From the NCBI GenBank assembly GCA_014238155.1, contig JABABQ010000067.1, forward strand, positions 62,001-126,000: 64,000 nucleotides of DNA, in the 5' to 3' direction. Within the stretch, counting starts at the first letter, position 1, and each line of letters begins with the position of its first letter. The notes beneath the pieces are model-generated. The model saw only the letters and a program-made list of their open reading frames with translations, was not told the DNA's origin and searched no databases. Source of the DNA: Rhizobiaceae bacterium. GTDB taxonomy: Bacteria; Pseudomonadota; Alphaproteobacteria; Rhizobiales; Rhizobiaceae. A program made the position numbers and the translations under genes. Of this stretch, positions 52,860 through 63,957 are shown piece after piece.

Positions 52860-53327
52860 ATGAGACACGTAGATTTTAGCCCACTTTACAGATCAACCGT
52901 TGGTTTTGACCGGCTGTTCAACCTGCTCGACAATATGGGGCAACCTGAACATTCCGCTCCCGCTTACCCACCATATAACATTGAAAGAACTGGCGAAAAT
53001 GCTTATCGCATTTCAATGGCAGTGGCTGGCTTTGGTGAGCAGGACCTGGAGATCGAGGCCAAGGAAAACACGCTTCTGGTTAAGGGTAATCAGCAGGCAA
53101 CCGAAGAAAACGAAGGCGAGATGTTGTTTCGCGGCATTGCCGCCCGCAATTTTGAACGCCGCTTCCAACTCGCGGACCATGTCGAAGTGCGAAATGCCCA
53201 TTTGGAAAATGGCCTCTTGCATATCGAATTGGTGCGGGAAATTCCAGAAGCCATGAAAGCCCGTAAAATTGCGATTTCCGCAGAGGCAGCTCGTCAGATC
53301 GAAGGCAAGGCCACCAAGAAGAAATAA
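52860..53327 (+). CDS. small heat-shock protein, Hsp20/IbpA family
   Basis: A 155-residue alpha-crystallin-domain chaperone that holds unfolding proteins. The N-terminal FSPLYRSTVGFDRLFNLLDN is typical of IbpA-type class A proteins in rhizobia. The alpha-crystallin domain runs from about residue 38 to 130 (ENAYRISMAVAGFGEQDLEI, LLVKGNQQ, IAARNFERRFQLADHVEV), and the conserved A-x-L-E-N-G-L-L-H-I-E-L segment ends it. AGAGGA lies seven bases before the ATG inside a possible thermometer hairpin. Confidence 0.92.
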   Translation: MRHVDFSPLYRSTVGFDRLFNLLDNMGQPEHSAPAYPPYNIERTGENAYRISMAVAGFGEQDLEIEAKENTLLVKGNQQATEENEGEMLFRGIAARNFERRFQLADHVEVRNAHLENGLLHIELVREIPEAMKARKIAISAEAARQIEGKATKKK

Positions 53328-53406
53328 TCCTGAATCAATGTGATGCAGACCCAACCCGGGGCAATTGAATATCTGCCATAAGATTTTCAACATATCCCCG
53401 CAATTA

Positions 53407-53690
53407 GAGCCGTTCACGTTTAAATGGAACCATTCTGAAGAAGCGCTTTTGTGACAGAACCAAGTAAAGGATCGCCGGTCGTATCGGTTATACGTCCTAG
53501 AGACTTTGCGACGGTCATGGCGCAAAAGCGTCCTTCCCGAAGGGTTTGTGATTGGCGGACGCCCCTATTTGTTGACGCGAGAACTGAGCCACCCTTGCCC
53601 GATGCGAGGGCATCGCGCTGCGTGCGTCTCAACTCTGGATCATCTCGCCAATCACAAACAGAATTAGCTCCATTTAATCGTGAACGGCTC
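53407..53690. mobile_element. 284-bp MITE-like element with terminal inverted repeats and TA duplication
   Basis: The ends are 22-bp inverted repeats (53407-53428 and 53669-53690) beginning GAGCCGTTCACG and differing at one position; a weaker match continues inward to about 36 bp. Both sides are flanked by TA (53405-53406 and 53691-53692), the target duplication of IS630/Tc1-mariner transposition. Inside, GTTTGTGATTGGCG (53544-53557) is matched by its exact complement CGCCAATCACAAAC (53646-53659), and CGCTTTTG near 53442 has a partner near 53523. No convincing gene is present. This fits a non-autonomous element able to fold into a long hairpin. Confidence 0.8.
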
Positions 53691-53700
53691 TAATAACCAC

Positions 53701-53733
53701 GCCCGGTATCAGCGAAAAATGCTGGTATCGGGC
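53701..53733. repeat. stem-loop between the MITE-like element and gltB
   Basis: GCCCGGTATCAGC and GCTGGTATCGGGC pair over 13 bases with two G-T pairs around a seven-base loop. Short A/T tracts flank it. It may terminate transcription into gltB. The remaining space to the gltB start (about 350 bases) shows no gene or clear promoter that I can support. Confidence 0.45.
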
Positions 53734-54086
53734 ATTTCATTGTCCTTATTCACATCAATGGCGCAATAAACTGCTGAATCGGCATTTGTGGCGAATATTT
53801 CCTGCCCAAAAAGGGGTTTTACCGCAGTTGACGAGCGTCCAGCGGTTCGAAATAATAGGACAGCTTTACTTACCCATCTTGAAATTACTGTCATTCTCGT
53901 TTAGAGCATTGCCAGCGTTCGGGAATTCCTGAAAATTAGTCGTGTTGTTCAGCTACACGAACACAAGCAAACATGGCAGACGAGAACGGCGTCGCAGATT
54001 GGTGATGCGCCGTTTTCTTGTGCCAAATACAAGACCCGTCCATTAAGATGGGCAGGTTCGGCGGACCGGATTGTAAGGAGATCAAG

Positions 54087-57000
54087 ATGACCAGTAATTA
54101 TAGATTGTTCAGTGGACTGGATACCGAAACGAGCTCCCGCATCGTCAAGCCTGCGCGAAACGCAGCTGCCGGCCTGTATGATCCCAGAAACGAACACGAT
54201 GCCTGTGGCCTTGGATTCATCGCCAATATGAAGGGTGAGAAATCCCACAAGATCATCGAAGATGGCATTCGTATTCTGGAAAACCTCGAACATCGCGGTG
54301 CCACGGGTGCCGATCCCTTGATGGGGGATGGTGCTGGCATGCTGGTTCAAATTCCACACAAGTTCTTTGCCGAAGAATGTAGTGCTCTCGGCTTTCAACT
54401 TCCCCAAGCCGGTCAGTATGGCCTGGGCTATTTCTTTTCGCCTCATGGCGAAGATGAACTGGCGAAAGTAAAGTCGATCGTCGAAACCGCTGCAAAAGCT
54501 GAAAAGCAACCTGTCATCGGTTGGCGTGCTGTACCAGTCGATAATTCAATGCTTTCGCAGGACCCGGAAATTCTGGCAGCTGAACCTGACCACTGGCAAT
54601 GTTTTTTCGCCCGGCCAGATGGTCTTGACGACGACGAATTTGAACGCCGCCTGTTTGTATTGCGCCGGGTAATTACCAATGCGATTGGCGTCGAGTCGTT
54701 TGAAGGATTTTACGCGGTCTCGCTTTCTTCACGCACGGTCATTTACAAGGGCATGTTTCTGGCCGATCAGTTGGGGCCCTATTACAGTGATCTGCGTGAC
54801 CAGCGTTTTGAATCGGCTTTGGCACTGGTGCACCAACGGTTTTCGACCAATACATTCCCGTCCTGGAAACTGGCTCATCCCTACCGCATGGTTGCTCACA
54901 ATGGTGAGATAAACACAGTGCGCGGCAATAACAACTGGATGGCCGCCCGTCAGGCAACGCTTGCTTCACCGGAATTCGGTGAAGATATCAACAAGCTCTG
55001 GCCAATCTCCGCACCGGGTCAGTCTGATACGGCCTGTTTCGACAACGCTCTGGAGCTGCTCTACCAGGGCGGATATTCGCTGTCTCACGCGATGATGATG
55101 TTGATCCCGGAAGCCTGGGCCGGAAATCCTTTGATGGATGAGGAACGCCGCGCCTTTTATGAATACCACGCAGCGATGATGGAGCCTTGGGATGGACCCG
55201 CTGCGGTGGCCTTTACAGATGGCCGTCAGATTGGCGCCACACTGGACCGAAACGGCCTTCGTCCGGCCCGCTATTTTGTTCTTGACGATGATACCGTAGT
55301 ACTGGCGTCGGAAGCTGGAACGTTGCCGTTTGATGAAAGCAAAGTGGTTACAAAATGGCGCTTGCAGCCCGGCAAAATGCTGCTGATTGATCTTGAAAAG
55401 GGCATTATAGTCTCAGACCAAGAGATCAAAAATCAACTGGCTTCCGCCAAACCGTATGACAGGTGGCTCGACGATACCCAGATCGTACTTGAAGAACTGA
55501 AAGGCAAGAAATCCTCGCCGCGCAAATATACCGGTCAGGATCTGCTGGATGGCCAGCAAGCTTTCGGATACACGCAGGAAGACGTCAAGATTCTTCTGAC
55601 ACCGATGGCGACGACGGGACAGGAAGCGCTGGGTTCCATGGGTACCGACACGCCAATTTCGGCGATGTCCAACAAGGCGAAGCTGCTTTACACCTATTTC
55701 AAACAGAATTTCGCGCAGGTCACCAACCCGCCGATTGATCCAATTCGTGAAGAATCGGTGATGAGCCTGATATCGTTCATTGGTCCACGTCCCAACCTGT
55801 TTGACCATTCTCATCAGTCCAGTGAAAAGCGCCTGGAAGTGCGTCAACCAATCCTGCGGAATTCTGATCTTCAGAAGATCCGTGACATCAGCGATATTGG
55901 TGACAACCAGTTTGTCTCTCGAGTGCTCGATATCACCTATAATGTTGAGCATGGCCCTGACGGCATGAAAGAATGCCTCAACAAACTGTGTGCCAAGGCC
56001 GAAAAGGCCGTCACTGGTGGCGACAACATCATTGTCCTGTCCGACCGTCAATTCAGCACCAATCGGGTTGCTGTTCCGGCACTGCTGGCGACTGCTGCGG
56101 TCCATCACCATCTGATCCGCAAGGGCCTGCGCACTTCTGTTGGTCTGGTGGTCGAATCAGCCGAACCGCGCGAAGTGCATCACTTTGCAGCCCTTGCCGG
56201 TTACGGTGCTGAAGCGATCAACCCTTATCTCGCCTTTGAAACGCTGGCTGAAATGCACGCCAACAATCTGTTTCCCAAAGAGGTGGATGAAAGAGAGGTC
56301 ATTCAGCGCTACATCAAATCAATCGACAAGGGTCTGTTGAAAGTCATGTCCAAAATGGGCATTTCGACCTATCAATCCTATTGCGGTGCGCAGATATTCG
56401 ACGCCGTCGGCCTGTCCAGCGCCTTTATCGAACAATATTTCACCGGCACTGCGACGACCATTGAAGGCATTGGCCTTGATGAAATCGCCAAAGAAACATT
56501 CGAGCGTCATCGCGCAGCCTATGGCGACGTGCCGATATTGCGACACGCCCTTGATGTCGGCGGCGACTATGCGTTGCGCCAGCGCGGTGAAGCTCATGCC
56601 TGGACATCTGATGAGGTAACCAATCTGCAGCATGCCGTGCGTAGCAACAGCCAGGACAATTATCGGGCATTTGCCAGCTCCATAAACGAGCAATCAGAAC
56701 GGCTGTTGACCATTCGTGGTCTGTTCCGTCTGAAGGATGCCGCCGAGACGGGGCGCAAGCCGATAGATATTGATCAGGTCGAGCCGGCTGCGGAAATAGT
56801 CAAACGCTTCGCCACCGGCGCCATGTCCTATGGTTCGATTTCGGCTGAAGCCCACGAAAACCTGGCAATCGCCATGAACCGCATCGGCGGCAAGTCGAAT
56901 ACCGGTGAGGGTGGCGAAGAAGTTGAACGTTTCGTTCCGATGAAAAATGGCGACAGCAAACGCTCTGCAATCAAGCAGGTGGCCTCGGGCCGGTTTGGTG

Positions 57001-58790
57001 TGACCACAGAATATCTGGTCAATTCCGACATGATCCAGATCAAGATGGCCCAGGGAGCAAAGCCCGGAGAGGGTGGCCAGTTGCCCGGTCACAAGGTCGA
57101 TGCCGTCATCGCCAAAGTGCGTCATTCCACTCAAGGTGTTGGATTGATTTCACCACCTCCTCACCACGACATATATTCAATCGAAGATCTCGCCCAGTTG
57201 ATTTACGATTTAAAGAACGTCAATTCCTCCGCTGACATATCTGTCAAACTGGTATCGGAAGTTGGAGTGGGCACGGTGGCAGCGGGAGTCGCCAAGGCGC
57301 GCGCCGACCACGTCACCATTTCAGGCATGGAGGGCGGCACAGGAGCGAGTCCTCTAACGTCCATCAAACATGCCGGTTCTCCGTGGGAAATCGGTTTGGC
57401 CGAGACCCATCAGACGCTTTTGAAAAACAAGCTGCGCTCGCGCATCGCCGTTCAGGTTGATGGCGGGTTGCGTACTGGCCGCGATGTTGTTGTCGGTGCT
57501 CTGCTTGGAGCTGACGAGTTCGGTTTTGCCACGGCACCTCTGGTGGCTGCAGGTTGCATCATGATGCGCAAATGTCACCTTAATACCTGCCCCGTTGGCG
57601 TCGCCACGCAGGACCCCGTGCTGCGCAAACGGTTCAACGGCAAGCCCGAACACGTGATCAATTATTTCTTTTTTGTGGCCGCAGAAGTTCGCGAACTCAT
57701 GGCTGAGCTTGGTTTTGCCACATTCAATGAGATGATCGGCCAGCTTGACGTGTTGGATCGCAACCGGGCGGTTGATCACTGGAAGGCCAAGGGACTGGAC
57801 TTTGGTGGCCTGTTTTATGATCCGGATATGGGTCCTGACGTTGCCATCCATCACTGCGAAGACCAGATCCATCACATCGATGACATTCTCGACCGCAAGT
57901 TCATTGAGTTGGCTAAACCGGCGCTTGAAAACCGTGAACCGGTGAAGATGGATCTGGAAATCAACAATGTGAACCGTTCAGCAGGCGCAATGCTGTCTGG
58001 CGAAGTTGTCAAGCGCTTTGGGCATGTCGGACTGCCGGAAGACACGATCCATATCAAACTTTCAGGCACCACCGGACAAGCCTTCGGCGCCTGGGTTGCC
58101 AATGGAGTTACGCTGGAAGTTGAAGGCGAAGCAAATGACTATGTCGGCAAAGGTCTGTCTGGCGGCAAACTGATCGTCTATCCGCCAAAGCAAGCCACAC
58201 AAATCGACCCAACCCAATCCATCATCGCCGGCAACACGGTGCTCTATGGTGCCATTGAAGGGGAATGTTACTTCAGTGGAGTTGCGGGCGAACGTTTCGC
58301 AGTCCGCAATTCCGGAGCCATAGCGGTTGTTGAAGGTGTTGGTGACCACGGGTGTGAATATATGACCGGTGGCGTTGTCGCGGTTCTGGGCCACACTGGA
58401 CGCAATTTTGCAGCTGGCATGTCCGGTGGCATTGCCTATGTGCTCGACGAGGATGGGACTTTTGCAAATCGCTGTAACCTGGCGATGGTGGAACTCGAAC
58501 CGGTACCCGAGGAAGATGATCTGATGGAATCAGAACATCATCACGGAGGCGATATCGAGCATCATGGACGGGTCGATGTGTCTTCCGACATGACGCGTCA
58601 TGACGATGAACGTCTGCGGCAGCTGATCGAAAATCACAAGCAATATACCGGCTCCAAACGAGCAGAGATGATTCTGGATAATTGGGAAGATTATCGCCCC
58701 AAATTCGTCAAGGTCATGCCTACTGAATACCGCCGGGCACTGGCGGAAATCGAAGCCGCGCAGAACGCCGCTGGCGTCGCAGCTGAATAA
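54087..58790 (+). CDS. gltB: glutamate synthase (NADPH), large subunit
   Basis: A 1567-residue enzyme that makes glutamate from glutamine and 2-oxoglutarate. A 39-residue propeptide precedes C40 ([12 protein letters not shown]), the N-terminal nucleophile of the class II glutaminase domain once cleaved. The central and FMN synthase domains follow ([20 protein letters not shown] near residue 910), with the 3Fe-4S cysteines in [20 protein letters not shown]. The C-terminal beta-helix domain is seen as repeated G-x-x-G-x-x-x-A stretches. I chose the ATG of [10 protein letters not shown] with AAGGAG upstream. gltD follows after about 55 bp. Confidence 0.97.
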   Translation: MTSNYRLFSGLDTETSSRIVKPARNAAAGLYDPRNEHDACGLGFIANMKGEKSHKIIEDGIRILENLEHRGATGADPLMGDGAGMLVQIPHKFFAEECSALGFQLPQAGQYGLGYFFSPHGEDELAKVKSIVETAAKAEKQPVIGWRAVPVDNSMLSQDPEILAAEPDHWQCFFARPDGLDDDEFERRLFVLRRVITNAIGVESFEGFYAVSLSSRTVIYKGMFLADQLGPYYSDLRDQRFESALALVHQRFSTNTFPSWKLAHPYRMVAHNGEINTVRGNNNWMAARQATLASPEFGEDINKLWPISAPGQSDTACFDNALELLYQGGYSLSHAMMMLIPEAWAGNPLMDEERRAFYEYHAAMMEPWDGPAAVAFTDGRQIGATLDRNGLRPARYFVLDDDTVVLASEAGTLPFDESKVVTKWRLQPGKMLLIDLEKGIIVSDQEIKNQLASAKPYDRWLDDTQIVLEELKGKKSSPRKYTGQDLLDGQQAFGYTQEDVKILLTPMATTGQEALGSMGTDTPISAMSNKAKLLYTYFKQNFAQVTNPPIDPIREESVMSLISFIGPRPNLFDHSHQSSEKRLEVRQPILRNSDLQKIRDISDIGDNQFVSRVLDITYNVEHGPDGMKECLNKLCAKAEKAVTGGDNIIVLSDRQFSTNRVAVPALLATAAVHHHLIRKGLRTSVGLVVESAEPREVHHFAALAGYGAEAINPYLAFETLAEMHANNLFPKEVDEREVIQRYIKSIDKGLLKVMSKMGISTYQSYCGAQIFDAVGLSSAFIEQYFTGTATTIEGIGLDEIAKETFERHRAAYGDVPILRHALDVGGDYALRQRGEAHAWTSDEVTNLQHAVRSNSQDNYRAFASSINEQSERLLTIRGLFRLKDAAETGRKPIDIDQVEPAAEIVKRFATGAMSYGSISAEAHENLAIAMNRIGGKSNTGEGGEEVERFVPMKNGDSKRSAIKQVASGRFGVTTEYLVNSDMIQIKMAQGAKPGEGGQLPGHKVDAVIAKVRHSTQGVGLISPPPHHDIYSIEDLAQLIYDLKNVNSSADISVKLVSEVGVGTVAAGVAKARADHVTISGMEGGTGASPLTSIKHAGSPWEIGLAETHQTLLKNKLRSRIAVQVDGGLRTGRDVVVGALLGADEFGFATAPLVAAGCIMMRKCHLNTCPVGVATQDPVLRKRFNGKPEHVINYFFFVAAEVRELMAELGFATFNEMIGQLDVLDRNRAVDHWKAKGLDFGGLFYDPDMGPDVAIHHCEDQIHHIDDILDRKFIELAKPALENREPVKMDLEINNVNRSAGAMLSGEVVKRFGHVGLPEDTIHIKLSGTTGQAFGAWVANGVTLEVEGEANDYVGKGLSGGKLIVYPPKQATQIDPTQSIIAGNTVLYGAIEGECYFSGVAGERFAVRNSGAIAVVEGVGDHGCEYMTGGVVAVLGHTGRNFAAGMSGGIAYVLDEDGTFANRCNLAMVELEPVPEEDDLMESEHHHGGDIEHHGRVDVSSDMTRHDDERLRQLIENHKQYTGSKRAEMILDNWEDYRPKFVKVMPTEYRRALAEIEAAQNAAGVAAE

Positions 58791-58846
58791 AGATAACTGG
58801 GGCAAGCGGTGTGGAAACACCGCTCTGCCGACTGAGGAGAATTGAT

Positions 58847-60280
58847 ATGGGTAAGGTAACAGGCTTTTTGGAGATCGACCGGCAGGACAGGAAATACCGT
58901 CCCGCGTCAGACCGAATCCGCAACTACAGGGAATTCATGATTCCGTTGCCGGAAACCAATCTGCGTGATCAAGCCAGCCGCTGTATGGATTGCGGAATTC
59001 CTTTCTGCCACGATGCAAAGGGATTGAAGGGATGTCCGGTAAATAACCAGATTCCCGATTGGAACGATCTGGTTTATCGCGGAGAGTGGGAACAGGCGTC
59101 GCTGAATCTGCATTCAACCAACAACTTTCCGGAATTTACCGGTCGCATCTGCCCCGCCCCCTGCGAAGCATCCTGCACGCTGAATATGATCGACAGCCCG
59201 GTGACGATCAAATCGATCGAATGCGCGATCGTAGATAAAGCCTGGGAGAATGGCTGGATCCAGCCACAGATCGCCGGTCGGCAAACTGGCAAGTCTGTCG
59301 CTGTCATCGGTTCCGGTCCTGCGGGTATGGCTGCCTCTCAACAATTGGCGCGCGCCGGCCACGATGTTCACCTTTACGAAAAGAACCAGAAGATCGGTGG
59401 ACTGATGCGCTACGGCATACCCGACTTCAAAATGGACAAAGGCCATATCGACCGCCGGGCCGAGCAAATGGCTGCTGAAGGGGTCATGTTGCACACCGGC
59501 GTTCACGTGGGCGAAGATGTGGCGATCAACGAACTGGTCGCGCAGCATGACGCCGTGATCTTATCCGGCGGCGCTGAAAAACCGCGCGATCTGCCGATTG
59601 AAGGCCGCGATCTCAATGGCATTCATTTTGCCATGGACTTCTTGCCCCAACAAAATCGCCGCGTCGGCTTGGAAGGCAATGTCGGCGTCGAGCCGATTCT
59701 GGCCAGCGGAAAACATGTCGTGGTCATCGGCGGCGGTGATACCGGCTCAGACTGCATTGGCACTTCTATCCGTCAAGGCGCACTTTCAGTCACCCAATTG
59801 GAGATCATGCCGACGCCCCCCGAAAAAGAAGACAAGCTGCTGACTTGGCCCAATTGGCCGTTGATAATGCGCACATCGTCGTCTCAGGAAGAAGGCGCCG
59901 ACCGTGAATTTTCTGTTTTAACTCAATATTTTGAAGGCGCCAAGGGACATGTCAAAAGACTCCATTGCATCAAAGTAGATGAAAAATTCCAACCCATTGA
60001 TGGAAGTGAGTTCGAACTCCGGGCTGACCTGGTTTTGCTGGCCATGGGCTTTGTATCGCCTGTCACAGAAGGCATGCTGGAACAGTTGGGAGTTGAACTG
60101 GATGGTCGCCAGAACGTCCTGGCAGACACCGATGCCTACAAGACCAGTCATGAGAAAGTCTGGACCGCTGGTGATATGCGCCGTGGCCAGTCTCTCGTGG
60201 TCTGGGCAATCCGTGAAGGTCGTCAATGCGCCCATGCCGTCGACCTGGCGCTGACGGGGTCAACAGATCTGCCGCGTTGA
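58847..60280 (+). CDS. gltD: glutamate synthase (NADPH), small subunit
   Basis: A 477-residue flavoprotein that passes NADPH electrons to GltB. N-terminal cysteine motifs [23 protein letters not shown] and CPAPCEASC hold the two 4Fe-4S clusters. FAD binds at [20 protein letters not shown] and NADPH at [17 protein letters not shown], with the second FAD segment [18 protein letters not shown] near the C-terminus. I chose the ATG of MGKVTGFLE with GAGGAG upstream; an in-frame ATG 12 codons earlier is possible. It is co-transcribed with gltB and convergent with the SGNH gene. Confidence 0.97.
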   Translation: MGKVTGFLEIDRQDRKYRPASDRIRNYREFMIPLPETNLRDQASRCMDCGIPFCHDAKGLKGCPVNNQIPDWNDLVYRGEWEQASLNLHSTNNFPEFTGRICPAPCEASCTLNMIDSPVTIKSIECAIVDKAWENGWIQPQIAGRQTGKSVAVIGSGPAGMAASQQLARAGHDVHLYEKNQKIGGLMRYGIPDFKMDKGHIDRRAEQMAAEGVMLHTGVHVGEDVAINELVAQHDAVILSGGAEKPRDLPIEGRDLNGIHFAMDFLPQQNRRVGLEGNVGVEPILASGKHVVVIGGGDTGSDCIGTSIRQGALSVTQLEIMPTPPEKEDKLLTWPNWPLIMRTSSSQEEGADREFSVLTQYFEGAKGHVKRLHCIKVDEKFQPIDGSEFELRADLVLLAMGFVSPVTEGMLEQLGVELDGRQNVLADTDAYKTSHEKVWTAGDMRRGQSLVVWAIREGRQCAHAVDLALTGSTDLPR

Positions 60281-60310
60281 CGTTAAGAGAATTTACCTGG
60301 CTTCGGGCAA

Positions 60311-61597
60311 TTACTGCAGATTTGCGGCCGTTTCGGGCTTTGGCGCAGCAATGGCGATTGGGGCAATACTGGGCGACTCCTGCGGAGGCCAGGCAAAATT
60401 GTCGACACGCCCCGACTTGTCGGTGACGACGGCGGCAGCGGCAGCCGATCTAGACGGGTTGATTTCTTGATTCCTCGTCAAACCTGGATTTAGTTCGACG
60501 GTTCCCCCCGCCAGTGTGTCGCCACCATCAGCGCTGGGGTCATTGAGCCGCACAACATATGTCTTGCCGGTTTTTGCCGGATCATATTCAGGAGACCTTG
60601 CGGCATAGGATCCAAGATCAATTCCAGGGCTGGAAAATCCCGGATTGTTGCCGATATCACCATCAAACAGTTTTTGGATTATGCCTTCGACATAGTAGGC
60701 AAGTCGGCGTTTGCCGGCACGGGTCAAGTTGATACCGTCCTTCGACCTCAGCAGAACAATTTGGCCATTCACGTCAGGGCCAGAACGCGAATAATTGCCA
60801 TCTGCATCAGAGAATCCGTCCCACACATCGATAAATTTACCCAGCCGGGACGCGGCTGCCTTTCCATACATCTCGTTAAATCTGAGAAAGTCCTTGTTCA
60901 TCGTCTTAAAGCGGACCGAAGGAAGTCCAACCCAAGCATAATTGATCTTTGTGGCCTTTAGAGATTTGCCAAGACGGGTGACACGTTCTCCGTAGGCTTC
61001 AAACCACTCAGGCGTCTGTTTTTTCAATCGTTTGCCGCCTTGCAGCAACTGTTGGCGATCGTTTGAACCTAACATGGCCACGATGTAGGACGGTTTGGTT
61101 TCCGCAACCAAAGCTGGCAATTCGGCCGGCCAGTCAACAATGTCGCTGCGCACGAATCCTGAAAGGCCCTTGGACCTGTCGACCACTCTCAACGCTGGAA
61201 CCTGGGCCAGTGCCGTTGTCAATCCATCTGCAAGACCGCCGGCGAAAAAATCTCCGACAACCAAAATAACCTTGGCATCGTCAGTTTTCTCCACCGCCGC
61301 GACCGCCCTTGCTGCGACCGTTCGGCTGCGTTTCGAGCGTAGTTTCTTGCTGCGACTGGCGCGATTTCTTTGCAGGACAACGGCCTTTTGCTTAGTCCTT
61401 TTGCGGCCGAAAATAATACTGAACAGGCCGCGGCGTTTCTTTTTCTTGGCTTGCTGGGCCATCGCGGGCGATGTGCCATAGATCGCCTTCACATCACCGA
61501 ATGTTGAATTCAATGGGATACCAAAGACACCAATCATAATTGCAGCAAGGGCGACAATTGCTAGTCGATGAACACGAAACACTTCAAATTGCTCCAA
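60311..61597 (-). CDS. DUF459 SGNH-hydrolase-like protein
   Basis: A 428-residue exported protein with an N-terminal hydrophobic segment (RLAIVALAAIMIGVFGIPLN) followed by a very basic stretch (KKKKRRGLFSIIFGRKRTKQ) that likely binds nucleic acid or acidic polymers. The SGNH core runs from about residue 105: VILVVGDFFAGGLADGL has aspartate-phenylalanine where the GDS serine is expected, VAMLGSNDRQQL is the SGNH block with Asn, and DGINLTRAGKRRLAYYVEG matches the DUF459 C-terminal block. Loss of the serine would make it non-hydrolytic. It lies between gltD and a lytic transglycosylase, as in other Rhizobiales, which suggests a role in envelope or peptidoglycan modification. Confidence 0.88.
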   Translation of the reverse strand: MEQFEVFRVHRLAIVALAAIMIGVFGIPLNSTFGDVKAIYGTSPAMAQQAKKKKRRGLFSIIFGRKRTKQKAVVLQRNRASRSKKLRSKRSRTVAARAVAAVEKTDDAKVILVVGDFFAGGLADGLTTALAQVPALRVVDRSKGLSGFVRSDIVDWPAELPALVAETKPSYIVAMLGSNDRQQLLQGGKRLKKQTPEWFEAYGERVTRLGKSLKATKINYAWVGLPSVRFKTMNKDFLRFNEMYGKAAASRLGKFIDVWDGFSDADGNYSRSGPDVNGQIVLLRSKDGINLTRAGKRRLAYYVEGIIQKLFDGDIGNNPGFSSPGIDLGSYAARSPEYDPAKTGKTYVVRLNDPSADGGDTLAGGTVELNPGLTRNQEINPSRSAAAAAVVTDKSGRVDNFAWPPQESPSIAPIAIAAPKPETAANLQ

Positions 61598-61641
61598 TCG
61601 GTCTACACAACCCCATTACCGGATCAGACCCTGCATAGACC

Positions 61642-62937
61642 TTAGCTTCTTTTTCGCAGGCGGGACAGGAATCTCGGTGATTCAAACCCAGTAGGGTTAA
61701 GGCCCATTTTTATTTGGGCGCGCCGAATGGCCGCTCTGGTTCCGCTGCCGATATTTCCATCAATATCCTTATCATACAGCCCCATCTTGGCGAGCAGTCT
61801 TTGCAATTCCTTGCGCTGCGACAATGACAATTTGGGAAACGGCCGGGGAATTGATCGAACCAGTTCGCCTGCTCCACCAATTTGATCAGCCAGATGACCA
61901 ACGGCCAGTGCATATTTGTCAGAATTATTGTAACGTTTTAAAACATAAAAGTTTTTTAGCATCAAAAATGCAGGACCGTTTTTGCCGGCCGGAAATTTCA
62001 ACACGGCACGATCATTCGAGGCAGGAAATTTTCTGTTTGCGACCCGCGAAATGCCGCGTTTGGCCCAAGCCGACAAGGTGCGGGTTTTACCAGATTGGGA
62101 GTGCATTTTTTTCGGCACCTTCACTTCATAACCCCATGTCCTGCCAGTTCTCCAGCCATTGCGTTTGAGTAGATTTGCCGCTGTTGCCAGCGCATCAGGC
62201 ACCGAAGTCCAGATATCTTTTTTGCCGTTTTTATCGATATCCTGGCTGTAAATGAGATAGCTGGTAGGTATGAACTGGGTATGCCCCATGGCACCTGCCC
62301 ATGACCCTCTCAACTGGTCTGCCCGAACTTGACCCGACTGGAGGATCTTCATCGACGCGATCAACTGCGACCGGGCAAATTTGCGCCGTCTTTTGTCGGC
62401 ATAGGCCAGAGTCGACAGCGAATGCACGACACTCCGCAATGATTTTGGTTTTTTCATCGCCTCACCATAGGTCGATTCCATCGACCAGATTGCCAGCAAT
62501 ATGTTTGCGCTAACTCCATATTGACGTTCTATTCTGGATAACCAGCGCGACCAGTTCTTCTTTTCTTTCTGGCCACGTTCGATGGACGTTTCGTTGACCC
62601 GACTGTCAAAATACATCCACAATTTCTGGCGAAATTCCGGCTGGTAGCGGGCCAGTTCCAGAACTTCACTGTCCGGTGCATTGATCCCCTTAAACGCGCG
62701 CCGGACAGTGGTTTTGGTAATGCCTTTGCGATAAGCATAGGTTGAAAAATTTCGTTTCCATTTTCGAAATCCAGCATCTGCCGACGCCTGTTGTGGCGCA
62801 AATGCGACCATCAACACAGAAATAAGCAGAGCGGTTTTGATCCATTGGACCGGAAGCAGCAAGTGATTTGCTCGGCGTTGTACTGCAGCTATCCCATTCT
62901 CACCCAAATTCGGTACTACTAAGCTTTGGTTAACCAT
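61642..62937 (-). CDS. lytic murein transglycosylase, MltB family, with peptidoglycan-binding domain
   Basis: A 431-residue periplasmic enzyme that cleaves peptidoglycan to anhydromuropeptides. A hydrophobic segment near residues 36-52 ([20 protein letters not shown]) is the signal or anchor. The MltB-type catalytic domain has [18 protein letters not shown], whose glutamate is catalytic, and [19 protein letters not shown]. The last 55 residues ([20 protein letters not shown], then [17 protein letters not shown]) are a peptidoglycan-binding domain. I chose the ATG of MVNQSLVVP with AAGG upstream; a GTG seven codons earlier is possible. It is divergent from galU with about 60 bp between. Confidence 0.93.
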   Translation of the reverse strand: MVNQSLVVPNLGENGIAAVQRRANHLLLPVQWIKTALLISVLMVAFAPQQASADAGFRKWKRNFSTYAYRKGITKTTVRRAFKGINAPDSEVLELARYQPEFRQKLWMYFDSRVNETSIERGQKEKKNWSRWLSRIERQYGVSANILLAIWSMESTYGEAMKKPKSLRSVVHSLSTLAYADKRRRKFARSQLIASMKILQSGQVRADQLRGSWAGAMGHTQFIPTSYLIYSQDIDKNGKKDIWTSVPDALATAANLLKRNGWRTGRTWGYEVKVPKKMHSQSGKTRTLSAWAKRGISRVANRKFPASNDRAVLKFPAGKNGPAFLMLKNFYVLKRYNNSDKYALAVGHLADQIGGAGELVRSIPRPFPKLSLSQRKELQRLLAKMGLYDKDIDGNIGSGTRAAIRRAQIKMGLNPTGFESPRFLSRLRKRS

Positions 62938-62994
62938 GATCGTTGCCTTGAGAATCACGAGTACCTAATTGGTAACATAAGCCTGTCAAAAGTG

Positions 62995-63957
62995 ATGAAA
63001 ATTAGATCAACAATTGCGTACACGCCGGATGCGGCTTCGTGCAAAGCCAGTTGGGAGCCTTCCTTGACCAATTCAGCCCTCAATCGTCCAGTTCGTAAAG
63101 CGGTATTTCCTGTTGCCGGTCTTGGCACAAGATTCCTTCCTGCATCCAAATCTGTTCCCAAAGAGATGCTCACCGTAGTGGACATGCCGGTCATTCAGTA
63201 TGCGGTAAATGAAGCGCGCGAAGCCGGAATTGAACATTTTGTATTTGTGACTGGCCGTAACAAAGGCGTCATCGAAGATTATTTTGACGTTCAGCCCGAA
63301 TTGAAGGCCACGCTGAAGGCCCGCAATAAGGCGGAAATGCTTGATGTCCTGGCCGACAGTCAACCCGAGCCCGGAAAGACCAGTTTTACGCGCCAACAGG
63401 AACCCCTGGGGCTAGGTCACGCGGTCTGGTGCGCCAGGGACATTGTTGGCGATGAACCTTTTGCCCTTCTGCTGCCGGATATGGTGATGAAATCGAGCAA
63501 TGGCGGATGCCTGAAATCGCTGATGGGCGTTTATGATGATACCGGGGGCAACGTCATCGCTGTTGAGGAATGCGACCCGCAGGAAGTTTCAAATTACGGT
63601 GTGATCAAAAAGGGTCGGACCATTGGTGCAGGATTTGAAATCCACGACATGGTGGAAAAGCCAATGCCCGAAGACGCCCCGTCAAATCTGTTCATCAACG
63701 GTCGCTACATTTTGCAGCCAGAGATTTTTCGCCTGTTGGAAAACCAGGAAACCGGCGCCGGAGGCGAAATACAACTGACTGATGCGATGTTGCGACTTTG
63801 CGAAACTCAACCATTTCACGGCTACAAATTTGAAGGCGCGAGCTATGATTGCGGCTCCAAAGAAGGCTTCATCGCCGCCAATGTGGCCTTCGCATTGGAA
63901 CGTGAAGACACCGGTCCCATCGTGCGAAAAATCATTGAGGACATGCTTGGAAGATAA
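62995..63957 (+). CDS. galU: UTP-glucose-1-phosphate uridylyltransferase
   Basis: A 320-residue nucleotidyltransferase that makes UDP-glucose for exopolysaccharide and lipopolysaccharide. The signature [20 protein letters not shown] (nucleotide loop) with [19 protein letters not shown] follows, and later [29 protein letters not shown] and NGRYIL segments contact UTP and glucose-1-phosphate. The chosen ATG gives about 23 residues before the family core, longer than most GalU proteins, so an internal start such as the TTG before TNSALNRPV cannot be excluded. The window ends 43 bases after the stop, without another feature. Confidence 0.95.
   Translation: MKIRSTIAYTPDAASCKASWEPSLTNSALNRPVRKAVFPVAGLGTRFLPASKSVPKEMLTVVDMPVIQYAVNEAREAGIEHFVFVTGRNKGVIEDYFDVQPELKATLKARNKAEMLDVLADSQPEPGKTSFTRQQEPLGLGHAVWCARDIVGDEPFALLLPDMVMKSSNGGCLKSLMGVYDDTGGNVIAVEECDPQEVSNYGVIKKGRTIGAGFEIHDMVEKPMPEDAPSNLFINGRYILQPEIFRLLENQETGAGGEIQLTDAMLRLCETQPFHGYKFEGASYDCGSKEGFIAANVAFALEREDTGPIVRKIIEDMLGR

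Noticed and set aside
53420-53693. Short open frames inside the MITE-like element
   Set aside because: They lack ribosome sites and resemble no protein; they follow from the inverted-repeat composition.
55413-56111. Long open frame antisense to gltB
   Set aside because: The sense strand encodes conserved glutamate synthase domains without interruption, and the antisense product matches nothing known; it is a by-product of codon usage.
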